A stretch of DNA of 50,509 nucleotides from Caulobacter sp. (GTDB taxonomy: Bacteria; Pseudomonadota; Alphaproteobacteria; Caulobacterales; Caulobacteraceae), in contig JAQGIP010000026.1 of the NCBI GenBank assembly GCA_028291055.1, positions 1 through 50,509 of the forward strand. Direction: 5' to 3'. Below, one piece after another: positions 36,791 to 45,824 of this stretch. Both the position numbers and the translations under genes were made by a program. The notes beneath the pieces were generated by a model. That model was given only the letters and a program-made list of their open reading frames with translations, made no database searches and was not told the origin of the DNA. How positions within the stretch are numbered: position 1 is the stretch's first letter; every line of letters starts with the position of its first letter.

Positions 36791-36972
36791 CTTTCCCTCC
36801 CCCTATCGGGGGAGGGGGACGAGGCGAAGCCGAGGCGGGTGGGAGGGCGCCCGCTAAACTCGATAGGTCAGCGCTGACTTAGGTCTTCTGCTTCACGTGC
36901 GCCGCTTAGGGCGCCCGCCCACCCGGTCTCCGCTTCGCTGCGACCACCCTCCCCTGATCGGGGGAGGGAAAG
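36791..36972. repeat. Paired inverted GC-rich repeat (CTCCCC/GGGGAG class)
   Basis: Left unit 36791-36855: CTTTCCCTCCCCC-tat-CGGGGGAGGGGG, then GAGGCGAAGCCGAGG, GGTGGGAGGGCGCCCG. Right unit 36909-36972 is its inverted counterpart ending CTCCCC-tgat-CGGGGGAGGGAAAG. The middle (36856-36908) is unique. It fills most of the 294-bp gap between parC and the LemA gene. The remaining 36973-37075 probably holds the lemA promoter; no confident boxes. Confidence 0.8.
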
Positions 36973-37075
36973 AGCCAGTGTCTTCGCGTTACACCGATGT
37001 AACCCGCGCCATCATTGCAGCACCCCGGTAAGGTTCCCCACATATTCTGGCGACACGATTCCTTTGGGGACCACT

Positions 37076-37639
37076 ATGAGCATCGTTCTGATCGTCATTC
37101 TAATAGGCGTCGTCCTGCTGGCCCTCGTGGCCATCGGCGCCTACAACCGCCTCGTCGGCCTGCGCCAACGCGCCAACCAGGCCTTCGCCGATATCGACGT
37201 CCAGCTTAAGCAGCGCCACGACCTGATCCCCAACCTGGTGGAGACGGTGAAGGGCTATGCCAAGCACGAAGCCGGCACGCTGGAGGCCGTCATCGCGGCG
37301 CGCAACAGCGCCACGGCGGCCAAGAGCGTCGACGACAAGGTCGCCGCCGAGAACGTGCTGTCGGGCGCCCTACGCCAGGTGTTCGCCCTGTCGGAGGCCT
37401 ATCCGGACCTGAAGGCCAACACCAACTTCGTCAGCCTGCAGGGCGAGCTCTCGGACATCGAGAACAAGCTGGCCGCCGCGCGCCGCTTCTTCAACAGCGC
37501 CGTCAGCGAGTTCAACGCCGCCATCCAGCAGTTCCCCGCCGTGCTGTTCGCCGGCGCCATGGGCTTTGCGACCCGCGAATTCTTCGATGTTGGCGACGAC
37601 CGGGCCGTCATGGACAAGGCGCCGGAAGTGAAGTTCTGA
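37076..37639 (+). CDS. LemA family membrane protein
   Basis: 187 aa from ATG 37076 (TTG 37064 is an alternative). One N-terminal membrane helix (SIVLIVILIGVVLLALVAIGA), then YNRLVGLRQRANQAFADIDVQLKQRHDLIPNLVETVKGYA, the LemA signature, and a helical bundle ending PAVLFAGAMGF. Function is not established; LemA genes are often next to M48/HtpX-like proteases, as here (27 bp before the protease). Confidence 0.92.
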   Translation: MSIVLIVILIGVVLLALVAIGAYNRLVGLRQRANQAFADIDVQLKQRHDLIPNLVETVKGYAKHEAGTLEAVIAARNSATAAKSVDDKVAAENVLSGALRQVFALSEAYPDLKANTNFVSLQGELSDIENKLAAARRFFNSAVSEFNAAIQQFPAVLFAGAMGFATREFFDVGDDRAVMDKAPEVKF

Positions 37640-37665
37640 GCCGGCTGTAGCAGAGGGCCTGAGTG

Positions 37666-38706
37666 ATGGGCGCCGTCGGCCTCCAGACCCATATCTGGAA
37701 CAACAACCTGCGCTCCGGCTTCCTGCTGGCCGGGTTCCCGGTGCTGCTGCTGGTCATCGTCTGGGCGCTGACGGCGGTGTTCGTCGGCGACATGGGCGTG
37801 GCCTTCCAGCTGATGGTCATCAGCGCGCCGGCGGCCATCGTGGTGTCGCTGGTGTGGTTCGTGATCGCCTACTTCTCCAGCCAGACCATCATCGACCTGG
37901 CCACCGGGGCGCGGAAAGTGGAGCGCAAGGATGCGCCCGACCTCTACAACCTGCTGGAAAACCTGGCCATCGCGCGGGGCATCAAGACGCCTCAGCTGCG
38001 GGTCATCCAGACGGAGGAGTTGAACGCCTTCGCCACCGGCCTCAACGAGAGCCAGTACAGCGTCACCGTCACCAGCGGCCTGCTGAACACCCTCAACCGC
38101 GACGAACTCGAAGGCGTGCTGGCCCACGAGCTGACCCATATCGTCAGCAAGGACGTGCGCACCATGGTGATCGCCTCGGTGTTCGCCGGCATCATCAGCC
38201 TGATCGCGCAGATCATCTTCCGGGTGATCATGTGGGGCGGCGTCGGCGGCGGCGGGCGTTCCAGCCGCAGCAGCAAGGACGGCGGCGGCGGGATGGTGGT
38301 CATCCTGGCCCTGGCCATCGCGGCCGTGGGCTATGTGCTGGCCCTGGTGATCCGCATGGCCCTGTCACGCTCACGCGAGTTCGTGGCTGATGCCGGCGCG
38401 GTCGACATGACCAAGAACCCTGACGCCATGATCAGCGCGCTGCGCAAGATCAGCGGCCACTCCCACCTCAATGCGCCAGAAGCCGTGCAGTCGATGTTCA
38501 TCGACAATGTGGAGGAGGGGATCATGGGCCTGTTCGCCACCCATCCGCCCATCGAAAAGCGTATCGAAGCGCTGGTGAAGTATGCCGGTGGCCGGGTCGA
38601 CGCGCCGATCGCCCAGCGCGCGGTGGCCGCCCCTACTTTCGGGGAAGCGCCAGAGCCGCCGCCGGAGCTGCCAGAACAGCCGCGCTCGCCGGGTCCCTGG
38701 GGATAG
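37666..38706 (+). CDS. M48-family membrane zinc metallopeptidase (HtpX-like)
   Basis: 346 aa from ATG 37666 (GTG 37663 directly before). Two N-terminal membrane helices, zinc motif HELTH at 154-158 in GVLAHELTHIVSKDV, then two more hydrophobic segments (including a Gly/Ser-rich loop) and the third ligand in SREFVADAGAV. It resembles HtpX, which degrades damaged membrane proteins. It pairs with LemA upstream. Its last 74 bp, encoding a Pro/Glu-rich tail, overlap the convergent leucyltransferase gene. Confidence 0.92.
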   Translation: MGAVGLQTHIWNNNLRSGFLLAGFPVLLLVIVWALTAVFVGDMGVAFQLMVISAPAAIVVSLVWFVIAYFSSQTIIDLATGARKVERKDAPDLYNLLENLAIARGIKTPQLRVIQTEELNAFATGLNESQYSVTVTSGLLNTLNRDELEGVLAHELTHIVSKDVRTMVIASVFAGIISLIAQIIFRVIMWGGVGGGGRSSRSSKDGGGGMVVILALAIAAVGYVLALVIRMALSRSREFVADAGAVDMTKNPDAMISALRKISGHSHLNAPEAVQSMFIDNVEEGIMGLFATHPPIEKRIEALVKYAGGRVDAPIAQRAVAAPTFGEAPEPPPELPEQPRSPGPWG

Positions 38707-39481
38707 CGGCGTTGGCGGCCAGGGCTTCGGCGGCCGCATTGCGCTCACGCGCCGACAGCAGCATCCAGCCGCCGGGCTTGAGCACTTCCAGCGGCGAGAA
38801 GCGCGCCTTGTAGGCCATCTTCTCCGCGCCCGGGACCCAGTAGCCCAGGTAGACGTAGGGAAGGCCCAGCAGGCAGGCCTGGATCACGTGGTCGAGGATG
38901 ATGAAGCTGCCCAGGCTGCGGCGTGTCAGGCCCGGGTCGTAGAAGCTGTAGACCAGCGACAGGCCGTCGGTCATCACATCGACCAGGATGCAGGCGACCA
39001 GGTCACCCGGACCCCGGTCCTGGCTGCGGGTGCGGTATTCGATGATCTGGGTGCGGACCGCCGTGTCCTCGACCATGGCCACATAGTCGGGCCAGGTCAT
39101 CTCGGCCATGCCGCCGTCGGCGTGGCGGGTGGTGAGATAACGGCGCAGCAGTTCGAACTGCTCCAGCGTGGCCTCGGCCTCCACCAGATGGCGTTCCAGG
39201 TCGTCATTGCGGGCCACCACCCGGCGCTCGGAGCGCGAGAAGACATATTCGCCGGCCGGGATGCGCGCGGAGGTGCAGGCGTTGCAGCTCTCGCAGGCGG
39301 GGCGGTAGGCGATATTCTGGGAGCGGCGGAAACCCACCTGGGTCAGCGAATCATTGACCGTCGGGCCCTCCGACAGCGGCAGGTGGGCGAACACCTTGCG
39401 TTCCTCGCGGCCGGGCAGATAGGGGCAGGGCGACGGCGCGGTCAGGAAGAAGCGAAGCTGGCGCTGCGGCAGGAAGTGCAT
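38633..39481 (-). CDS. bpt: Aspartate/glutamate leucyltransferase (arginyl-transferase family)
   Basis: 282 aa from ATG 39481. The N-terminal ATE domain has SPCPYLPGREERKVF and YRPACESCNACTSARIP (Cys pair expected for the family), and the C-terminal acetyl-transferase-like domain has SLVYSFYDPGLTRRSLGSFIILD and YLGYWVPGAEKMAYKARFSPLE. It attaches Leu (or Arg) from tRNA to N-terminal Asp/Glu, tagging proteins for ClpAP through the N-degron pathway. Its Ala-rich end overlaps the M48 gene by 74 bp on the opposite strand. Confidence 0.9.
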   Translation of the reverse strand: MHFLPQRQLRFFLTAPSPCPYLPGREERKVFAHLPLSEGPTVNDSLTQVGFRRSQNIAYRPACESCNACTSARIPAGEYVFSRSERRVVARNDDLERHLVEAEATLEQFELLRRYLTTRHADGGMAEMTWPDYVAMVEDTAVRTQIIEYRTRSQDRGPGDLVACILVDVMTDGLSLVYSFYDPGLTRRSLGSFIILDHVIQACLLGLPYVYLGYWVPGAEKMAYKARFSPLEVLKPGGWMLLSARERNAAAEALAANAAIPRDPASAAVLAAPAAALALPRK

Positions 39482-39577
39482 CACGGAGCTGTCGCGCCTT
39501 TCTTCGCTAGAGGGTCAAACCCAAGGCCTGCAACGGATTAGGGGCCATCCCCTTGTCCCGCGCAAGCATCCAACGCG

Positions 39578-40480
39578 CTAGTCGGGCGGAAGGACAGGCG
39601 CTTCCCTCAAGAGGACGATGGAAATGCGACGATTTCCCGCAAGGGTAGGGTCGTCGGGATAGAGGGGATCGGAGTTGGCCTTGCCCGAGACCTGATAGAT
39701 TCGGTCGGTGGGCACGCCGGCGGCCTGCAGGATCTGGCGCGCCGTATCGGCCCGGGCGGAGGACAGGCCCCAGTCGCCGTCGGGCCGCGCGCCGTTGAGG
39801 CTGGAGGAGGTGTGGCCGGCAATGGTCACGCGGTTGGGCAGGCCCACGATCACCCGGGCGATGGCGCGCAGCAGGATGCGGGCGCGGTCGTTGGGGGCGG
39901 CGGCGCCCTCCTTGAACATCGAGCGGCCGTCCTGGTCGACCAGCTGGATGCGCAGGCCCTCGGGCGTCTCGTCGATGATGATCTGTTTGGACAGCTCGGC
40001 CAGCTCGGGCATGTCCTGCAGCGCCTGGCGCAGGGACTGAGCGGCCGAGGCGAAGGCGGCCTCGTCCTGGGCCTGTTGGGCCTTGCTCTGGGATTGGGTG
40101 TCGTTGGCGTTTTCCGACGAGCCGGGATTGTTCTGCGACTGGCCGGTGTCCTTGACGTTGGGCGGGGCTTCGGGGGCCAGGGCCTCGATCACCGAGCGCG
40201 AGCCGTTGCCCTTGGCGCCGTCGTCGCCGAGCGCGGTGCCACCCAAAATCCCGCCGGAGCCGGAGGTGGTTTCCGACACCGAGGCCGGGGCGAAGTAGTC
40301 GGCGATGCCGCGCTTCTGCTCCGGGCTGGTGGTGTTGATCAGCCACATCAGCAGGAAGAAGGCCATCATCGCGGTCACGAAGTCGGCGTAGGCGACCTTC
40401 CAGGCGCCGCCGTGGTGGGCGTGACCGGCCGACTTCTTGATCTTTTTGATGAGAATGGGGGCTTCGCCGCCAGCCGCCAT
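39578..40480 (-). CDS. motB: Flagellar motor stator protein MotB
   Basis: 300 aa from ATG 40480. A basic cytoplasmic N-terminus with HAHHGG, then the single helix WKVAYADFVTAMMAFFLLMWLIN with proton-carrying Asp33; plug region PEQKRGIADYFAP; a Ser/Gln/Asn-rich linker; and a C-terminal OmpA-like peptidoglycan-binding domain (VTIAGHTSSSLNG, WGLSSARADTARQILQAAGV, GNRRISIVLL). It couples proton flow to rotation with MotA. motA is not adjacent, as in Caulobacter, where the two are separate. Confidence 0.93.
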   Translation of the reverse strand: MAAGGEAPILIKKIKKSAGHAHHGGAWKVAYADFVTAMMAFFLLMWLINTTSPEQKRGIADYFAPASVSETTSGSGGILGGTALGDDGAKGNGSRSVIEALAPEAPPNVKDTGQSQNNPGSSENANDTQSQSKAQQAQDEAAFASAAQSLRQALQDMPELAELSKQIIIDETPEGLRIQLVDQDGRSMFKEGAAAPNDRARILLRAIARVIVGLPNRVTIAGHTSSSLNGARPDGDWGLSSARADTARQILQAAGVPTDRIYQVSGKANSDPLYPDDPTLAGNRRISIVLLREAPVLPPD

Positions 40481-40610
40481 GACCTTGTCCTTAAGGTTAC
40501 CAGAGCGCTCAAGGTGACGGTCCGGCGTTAAGATGGGGTTGCCGGAAATGGCGGCGCGGCGCACATGCGATCCCGACTGCAGCCCCAACCACAACAAGGG
40601 ATCGGCGCAT

Positions 40611-41471
40611 ATGAAAGTCGCCTTCATCGGCCTGGGCGTGATGGGTTTCCCCATGGCCGGGCACCTGGCCAAGGCGGGCCATGAGGTCAGTGTCTTCAAC
40701 CGCTCGCCGGAAAAGGCCCGACGCTGGGTGGAAACCCATGGCGGCAAGGCCGGCGCCACCGTTTCCGAGGCGACCCGCGACTGTGAACTGGTGGCCCTTT
40801 GCGTCGGCAACGACGACGACGTGCGGCAGGTGGTCCCCTTGATCCTGGAGGCCATCGCGCCCGGCGGCATCATCGTCGACCACACCACCACCTCGGCCAA
40901 GGTGGCGGTCGAGATGGCCGCGCTGGCGGCGCAGGGCGGGCGCTTCTTCGTCGACGCCCCGGTCTCCGGCGGCCAGGCCGGGGCCGAGAACGGCAAGCTC
41001 AGCGTCATGGCCGGCGGCGATCAGGCCGCCTTCGACCGCGCCCAGCCGGTGCTGCTGGCCTATTCCAAGGCGGTGATGCGCATCGGCGACGCCGGCGCGG
41101 GCCAGCTGGCCAAGATGGTCAACCAGATCTGCATCGCCGGCGTCGTCCAGGGCCTGGCCGAGGCGGTGCACTTCTCCAAACAGGCCGGCATCGATCCGGC
41201 CCTGGTCTATCAGGCGATCAGCCAGGGCGCGGCCCAGAGCTGGCAGATGGACAACCGCTGGGCCACCATGGTCGACGGCAAGTTCGACTTCGGCTTCGCG
41301 GTTGATTGGATGCGCAAGGACCTGGGCCTGGTGCTGGACGCGGCGCGCACCAACGGCGCGCGGCTGGAGATGACGGCGCTGGTCGACCAGTTCTATGCCG
41401 AGGTTCAGTCGATGGGCGGGCGGCGGTGGGATACATCGAGCCTGGCGGCAAGGTTGGAGCGGCCGAAATAA
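40611..41471 (+). CDS. 3-hydroxyisobutyrate dehydrogenase-family oxidoreductase
   Basis: 286 aa from ATG 40611. The Rossmann motif is VAFIGLGVMGFPMAGHLAKAGH (3-24), substrate loop FVDAPVSGGQAGAENGKLSVMAGG (113-136) and catalytic Lys168 in GAGQLAKMVNQ. It oxidises a beta-hydroxyacid with NAD(P)+. With the isobutyryl-CoA-type dehydrogenase (46410) and 3-hydroxyisobutyryl-CoA hydrolase (48289) in the same 10 kb, MmsB function in valine breakdown is possible. Tartronate-semialdehyde or glyoxylate reductase remain alternatives. Confidence 0.85.
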   Translation: MKVAFIGLGVMGFPMAGHLAKAGHEVSVFNRSPEKARRWVETHGGKAGATVSEATRDCELVALCVGNDDDVRQVVPLILEAIAPGGIIVDHTTTSAKVAVEMAALAAQGGRFFVDAPVSGGQAGAENGKLSVMAGGDQAAFDRAQPVLLAYSKAVMRIGDAGAGQLAKMVNQICIAGVVQGLAEAVHFSKQAGIDPALVYQAISQGAAQSWQMDNRWATMVDGKFDFGFAVDWMRKDLGLVLDAARTNGARLEMTALVDQFYAEVQSMGGRRWDTSSLAARLERPK

Positions 41472-41480
41472 CCCCCACAC

Positions 41481-41621
41481 TCCGCTCATCCCGACGAAAG
41501 TCGGGACCCATGGGGCTGGTTGGGCAAGGACTGGAAACCTAAGGTGAGGCGCGGTGCGGACGCGATGTCCGGGCCGTCCGGCGGACTCAGTATGGATCCC
41601 GACTTTCGTCGGGAGAGCGGA
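41481..41621. repeat. Paired inverted hairpin element, copy 9 (141 bp)
   Basis: Left end 41481-41516, preceded by CCCCCACAC as in copies 4 and 5; right end 41591-41621, with the terminal GGGATGAGCGG shortened to GGGAGAGCGG. It ends only 14 bp before the following hydrolase start, so it could form part of that mRNA leader. Confidence 0.9.
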
Positions 41622-41635
41622 CGAGGGGGTTGAGG

Positions 41636-42718
41636 TTGCGCACAATCATTCAAGCGCTGGGCGTTCTGGTGGCCAGTCTGGTTGCCACATCGGCGCTGGC
41701 GCAGACCGCGCCCCTGAAGCCCACCGAGGGCGATTACACGATCCGCGACTTCAAGTTCCACGACGGCGAGAGCCTGCCCGAACTCAAACTGCACTACCGC
41801 ACCCTGGGCACGGCGAAACGCGACGCCGCCGGCCATGTGATCAACGCCGTCCTGATCCTGCACGGCACCGGCGGCACGGGCGCCCAGTTCCTGCGGCCGC
41901 AGTTCGCCGACGTGCTGTTCAAGCCGGGCGGCCTGCTCGATCCGGCGAAATACTACATCATCCTGCCCGACGGTATCGGCCACGGCGCCTCGTCCAAGCC
42001 CTCCGACGGCCTGCGCGCCAAATTCCCGAAGTACGACTACGACGATATGGTCGCCGCCCAGCATGCGCTGGTGAAGGACGGCCTGAAGGTCGACCACCTG
42101 CGCCTCATTCTGGGTACTTCGATGGGCTGCATGCACATCTTCGTCTGGGGCGAGACCTATGTGGACTATGCCGACGCCCTGATGCCGCTGGCCTGCCAGA
42201 CCGTGCCGCTGGCCGGGCGCAATCGCATGTGGCGCCACATGATCATCGAAGCGATCAAGGCCGATCCGTCCTGGATGGGCGGCGACTACAAGACCCAGCC
42301 GATGGCCGGCCTGCGCACCGCCGAGGACCTCCTGATCGTGGCCGGGACCTCCCCGTTGCCGCTGCAGCGCGACCACCCGACCCGCGACAGCGCCGACGCC
42401 ATCACCGACGAGACCTTCAACAAGGCCGTGGGCAATCTCGACGCCAACGACCTGATCTACCAGGTCGACGCCTCGCGCACCTATGACCCGCACCCCAACC
42501 TGGAGCGGATCACCGTGCCGGTGATGTGGATCAACTCCGGCGACGACTTCATCAATCCGCCGGAGCTGGGCATCGCCGAACGGGAGGTGGGGCGCATGCC
42601 CAAGGCGACCTTCGTGCTGATCCCCGCCGGCCTCGACACCCACGGCCACGGCACCCACACCTGGGCGGCGCTGTGGCAGGACCGGCTGGCGGCATTGCTG
42701 CAGGCTTCGGCGCGATAG
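41636..42718 (+). CDS. Secreted alpha/beta hydrolase, homoserine O-acetyltransferase-like
   Basis: 360 aa from TTG 41636 (TTG 41630 is possible; GAGGGGG is better spaced for the later one). Signal peptide about 1-24 (TIIQALGVLVASLVATSALA, cleavage near ALA/QT). The mature protein has the MetX-type alpha/beta fold: LKLHYRTLGTAKR, ILHGTGGTG, DGIGHGASSKP, nucleophile elbow LGTSMGCMH with Ser162, MWINSGDDFINPPE and a final His region DTHGHGTHTW. MetX enzymes are cytosolic; an exported relative more likely hydrolyses an ester or similar substrate in the periplasm. Substrate unknown. Confidence 0.85.
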   Translation: MRTIIQALGVLVASLVATSALAQTAPLKPTEGDYTIRDFKFHDGESLPELKLHYRTLGTAKRDAAGHVINAVLILHGTGGTGAQFLRPQFADVLFKPGGLLDPAKYYIILPDGIGHGASSKPSDGLRAKFPKYDYDDMVAAQHALVKDGLKVDHLRLILGTSMGCMHIFVWGETYVDYADALMPLACQTVPLAGRNRMWRHMIIEAIKADPSWMGGDYKTQPMAGLRTAEDLLIVAGTSPLPLQRDHPTRDSADAITDETFNKAVGNLDANDLIYQVDASRTYDPHPNLERITVPVMWINSGDDFINPPELGIAEREVGRMPKATFVLIPAGLDTHGHGTHTWAALWQDRLAALLQASAR

Positions 42719-42733
42719 GCAGCGGACAACGCT

Positions 42734-44704
42734 TCAGCCCGCGGCCGGCGCTTTGCGGCGCACCTCCCGCAGCGCGCGGGCCAGATCGTTCTGCAGGAAG
42801 GGCTTGGTCAGGCGCGGCAGCGAGCGGTCGGCGTCCGGCGGCAGGTCGGCGTAGCCGGTGGCCAGGATCACCGGCGTGCCGGGGTGCTTGTCGGCGATGG
42901 CGGCGGCGAGCTGCAGGCCCGTGACATGGGGCATGGCGTAGTCGGTGATCACCAGGTCCACGGGCTGGCGGCGCAGCACCGCCAGGGCGTCGGCCGGCGA
43001 GGCGGCGGGGAAGACCCGGTGGCCCAGATCCTCCAGCATCGCCACGGTGTTGAGCAGGACCAGCGCATCGTCGTCGACCGCCAGCACCACCATGGGTTCG
43101 AGGTCATCGAGCAGCGCGCTCTCGGCAAGTCCGGCGATCACCTGACGCTCATCCGCGGGCTGGGCCTCGGGCAGCCACAGCTCCACGACCGTGCCCTGGC
43201 CCAGCTGGCTTCTCAACTTCAGGCGCCCGCCCGACTGTTCGGCCAGGCCATGCACCATGGCCAGCCCGAGGCCCGTGCCCTTGCCGATGCCCTTGGTGGT
43301 GTAGAAGGGCTCCATGGCCCGATCGAGGGTCTTGGCGTCCATGCCCTGGCCGGTATCGGTCACGCTGAGGCGCACATAGCCGCCGGGCGGCAGGCCGATC
43401 TCCGTCCCCGCGCCGATCACCTCGTGGCTGGCCTCGATGGTGATGACGCCGCCGTCGGGCATGGCGTCGCGGGCGTTGACCGCCACGTTGAGCAGCGCGT
43501 TCTCCAGCTGGTTGGCGTCGGTCAGCGCGGGCGGCAGGTCGCGGGGGAAGCAGGTCTCGATGCGCAGGGAGGGGCCCAGCGAGCGCTGCAGCAGCCCGGT
43601 CATGCCCCGCACCAGAGCGGGCGCGTCCACCGGACCGACCGTCAGTTCCTGCTTGCGCGCAAAGGCCAGCATGCGCTGGGTCAGCGCCGCGCCCCGCTCG
43701 GCGCCCTGCATGGCGTTGTCGAGCAGGGGGGTGATCCGGGGATCGTGCGGCATGCGCTTGCGCACCATCTCCAGGCTGCCGATCACCGCCATCAACAGGT
43801 TGTTGAAGTCATGGGCGATGCCGCCGGTGAGCTGGCCGATGGCGTCCAGCTTCTGCGACTGGAACAGGGCTTCGCGCGCCAGTTCCAGGGCCCGCTGGTT
43901 CTCCGTCCGCTCGGTGATGTCGCGGGTGATCTTGGCAAAGCCGATCACATTGCCCATGACGTCGCGGATCGGGTCGATGACCACATGGGCCCAGAAGCGG
44001 GTTCCGTCCTTGCGGACGCGCCAGCCCTCCTTCTCGAAACGGCCCTCGCTGACCGCCGCGGCCAGGGCCTTGGCGGGCGCATCCGCCGCGCGGTCCTCCT
44101 CGGTGTAGAAGCGTGAGAAATGCTCCCCGACGATCTCGTCGGGCGCATAGCCCTTGATCCGCTCGGCGCCGGGGTTCCAGTTGCTGACCCGCCCTTGGGC
44201 GTCCAGCATGTAGATGGCGTAGTCGGTGACGCCCTGGACCAGCAGCCGGAACTGCTCCTCGCTGCGGCGCAACGCCTCCTCCGCGCCCCTGCGTTCGGTC
44301 AGGTCGCGCGTGACCTTGGCGTATCCGAGCAGGGCGCCGTCGGGCGCGCGGATGGGGTCGATGACCACATGCGCCCAGAATCGGCCGCCGTCCTTGCGCA
44401 CGCGCCAGCCCTCCTGCTCGAAGCGGCCGGTCTCACGCGCGCGGATCAGGGCCCTGGCCGGCAGGTTCGCCGCGCGGTCCTCCTCGGTGTAGAAGCGGGT
44501 GAAGTTCTGGCCGATGATCTCGCTGGGCAGGTAGCCCTTGAACCGCTGCGCGCCGGGATTCCAGCTGGTGACCACGCCGTTGGGGTCCAGCATGTAGATG
44601 GCGTAGTCGGTGATCGCGTCGACAAGCAGCCGGTAGCGGCTCTCGTTCGTCAGGGTTGAGCCGGCTGTATCACTGTCGTTCACGGGCAACTGGGCCGACT
44701 CCAC
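42734..44704 (-). CDS. Cytosolic hybrid histidine kinase with two PAS domains and receiver
   Basis: 656 aa from GTG 44704; no membrane helix. PAS1 about 22-145 and PAS2 about 150-272 are near-duplicates, sharing DYAIYMLD, NPGA-R-KGY, FYTEEDRAA, GWRVRKDG and FWAHVVIDPIR. Then HisKA with GGIAHDFNNLL (His298), HATPase (NAVNARDAMPDGG, GKGTGLGLAMVHG) and a receiver with VLAVDDDALVL and Asp588 in LVITDYAMPHVTG. No regulator is adjacent. The FxxxF-type PAS motifs resemble redox/light/energy sensors, but no cofactor residue is evident. Confidence 0.92.
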   Translation of the reverse strand: MESAQLPVNDSDTAGSTLTNESRYRLLVDAITDYAIYMLDPNGVVTSWNPGAQRFKGYLPSEIIGQNFTRFYTEEDRAANLPARALIRARETGRFEQEGWRVRKDGGRFWAHVVIDPIRAPDGALLGYAKVTRDLTERRGAEEALRRSEEQFRLLVQGVTDYAIYMLDAQGRVSNWNPGAERIKGYAPDEIVGEHFSRFYTEEDRAADAPAKALAAAVSEGRFEKEGWRVRKDGTRFWAHVVIDPIRDVMGNVIGFAKITRDITERTENQRALELAREALFQSQKLDAIGQLTGGIAHDFNNLLMAVIGSLEMVRKRMPHDPRITPLLDNAMQGAERGAALTQRMLAFARKQELTVGPVDAPALVRGMTGLLQRSLGPSLRIETCFPRDLPPALTDANQLENALLNVAVNARDAMPDGGVITIEASHEVIGAGTEIGLPPGGYVRLSVTDTGQGMDAKTLDRAMEPFYTTKGIGKGTGLGLAMVHGLAEQSGGRLKLRSQLGQGTVVELWLPEAQPADERQVIAGLAESALLDDLEPMVVLAVDDDALVLLNTVAMLEDLGHRVFPAASPADALAVLRRQPVDLVITDYAMPHVTGLQLAAAIADKHPGTPVILATGYADLPPDADRSLPRLTKPFLQNDLARALREVRRKAPAAG

Positions 44705-44804
44705 CGAGCTTAACCAACAGCCGGTTCGACGAAATGTTCCAGGCGTCCTGCACTAAACGGGTGCGAATTGGCTGATCATAGCCAGGGGCCCCGCGATAGC
44801 CGGC

Positions 44805-45824
44805 TCAGGCCCCCAGCAGGCGCGCCGCGCGGGGTGCGAAATAGGTGATGACGCCCGCGCAGCCGGCGCGCTTGAAGGCGCTGAGCGATTCCAGGATCGC
44901 CCGGTCCTCGTCGATCCAGCCGTTCTGACCGGCCGCCACAATCATCGCGTACTCGCCGCTGACCTGGAAGGCGAAGGTTGGCATGGCGAAGGTCTCCACC
45001 AGCCGCCGGGCGATATCGAGATAGGGCAGACCCGGCTTGACCATCACCATGTCGGCCCCCTCGGCGATATCGAGGGCCACCTCGCGGATGGCCTCCTCGG
45101 TGTTGGACGGGTCCATCTGGTAGGTCTTCTTGTCGCCCGGATTGTCCACCGACCCCGTGCCCAGCTTCCCGGAGCCGATGGCGTCGCGGTAGGGGCCGTA
45201 GAAGGCCGAGGCGTATTTGGCGGCATAGGACATGATCATCACGTCCTGCAGGCCCTCGCGCTCAAGCGCCGTGCGGATGGCGCCGACCCGGCCGTCCATC
45301 ATGTCGGAGGGCGCCAGGATATCGCAGCCGGCCCGGGCCTGGACCAGCGCCTGTTCGACAAGCTTTTCGATGGTGGCGTCGTTCAGGATGCGGCCGTTCT
45401 CGATCACCCCGTCGTGGCCATGGTCGGTGAAGGGGTCGAGCGCTACGTCGCACATGATGCCCACCTCCGGCGCGGCGGCCTTCATGGCCTTCACGGCGCG
45501 GCAGATGACGCTTTCGGGATGGGCGGCGTTGGAGCCGGTGGCGTCCTTCCGGGCCCCGTCGATGTGGGGGAAGATGGCGATGGCCGGGATGCCCAGCTCG
45601 CGGGCCTCGACGGCGGCCTTGGCGGCCTCGGCCACGGACAGACGCTCGACGCCCGGCATGGAGGCCACCGGCACGCGGCCCTCGCCCTCATGCACCACCA
45701 TCGACCAGATCAGGTCGGCGGGGGTGAGCACGGTTTCACGCACCAGGCGGCGCGTCCAGTCGGCCTGGCGCAGGCGGCGCAGGCGGGTGGCGGGGTAGGG
45801 GCCGAGAGGCGGAACGACGGTCAT
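44805..45824 (-). CDS. hemB: Delta-aminolevulinic acid dehydratase (porphobilinogen synthase)
   Basis: 339 aa. Schiff-base lysines Lys203 (MSYAAKYASAFYG) and Lys263 (MVMVKPGLPYLD); the metal region DVALDPFTDHGHDG has Asp rather than the Cys cluster of zinc enzymes, indicating the Mg-dependent type. It joins two ALA molecules to porphobilinogen for haem, and so for corrinoid, synthesis. Its start codon overlaps the stop of the upstream membrane-protein gene (ATGA on the minus strand). Confidence 0.95.
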   Translation of the reverse strand: MTVVPPLGPYPATRLRRLRQADWTRRLVRETVLTPADLIWSMVVHEGEGRVPVASMPGVERLSVAEAAKAAVEARELGIPAIAIFPHIDGARKDATGSNAAHPESVICRAVKAMKAAAPEVGIMCDVALDPFTDHGHDGVIENGRILNDATIEKLVEQALVQARAGCDILAPSDMMDGRVGAIRTALEREGLQDVMIMSYAAKYASAFYGPYRDAIGSGKLGTGSVDNPGDKKTYQMDPSNTEEAIREVALDIAEGADMVMVKPGLPYLDIARRLVETFAMPTFAFQVSGEYAMIVAAGQNGWIDEDRAILESLSAFKRAGCAGVITYFAPRAARLLGA

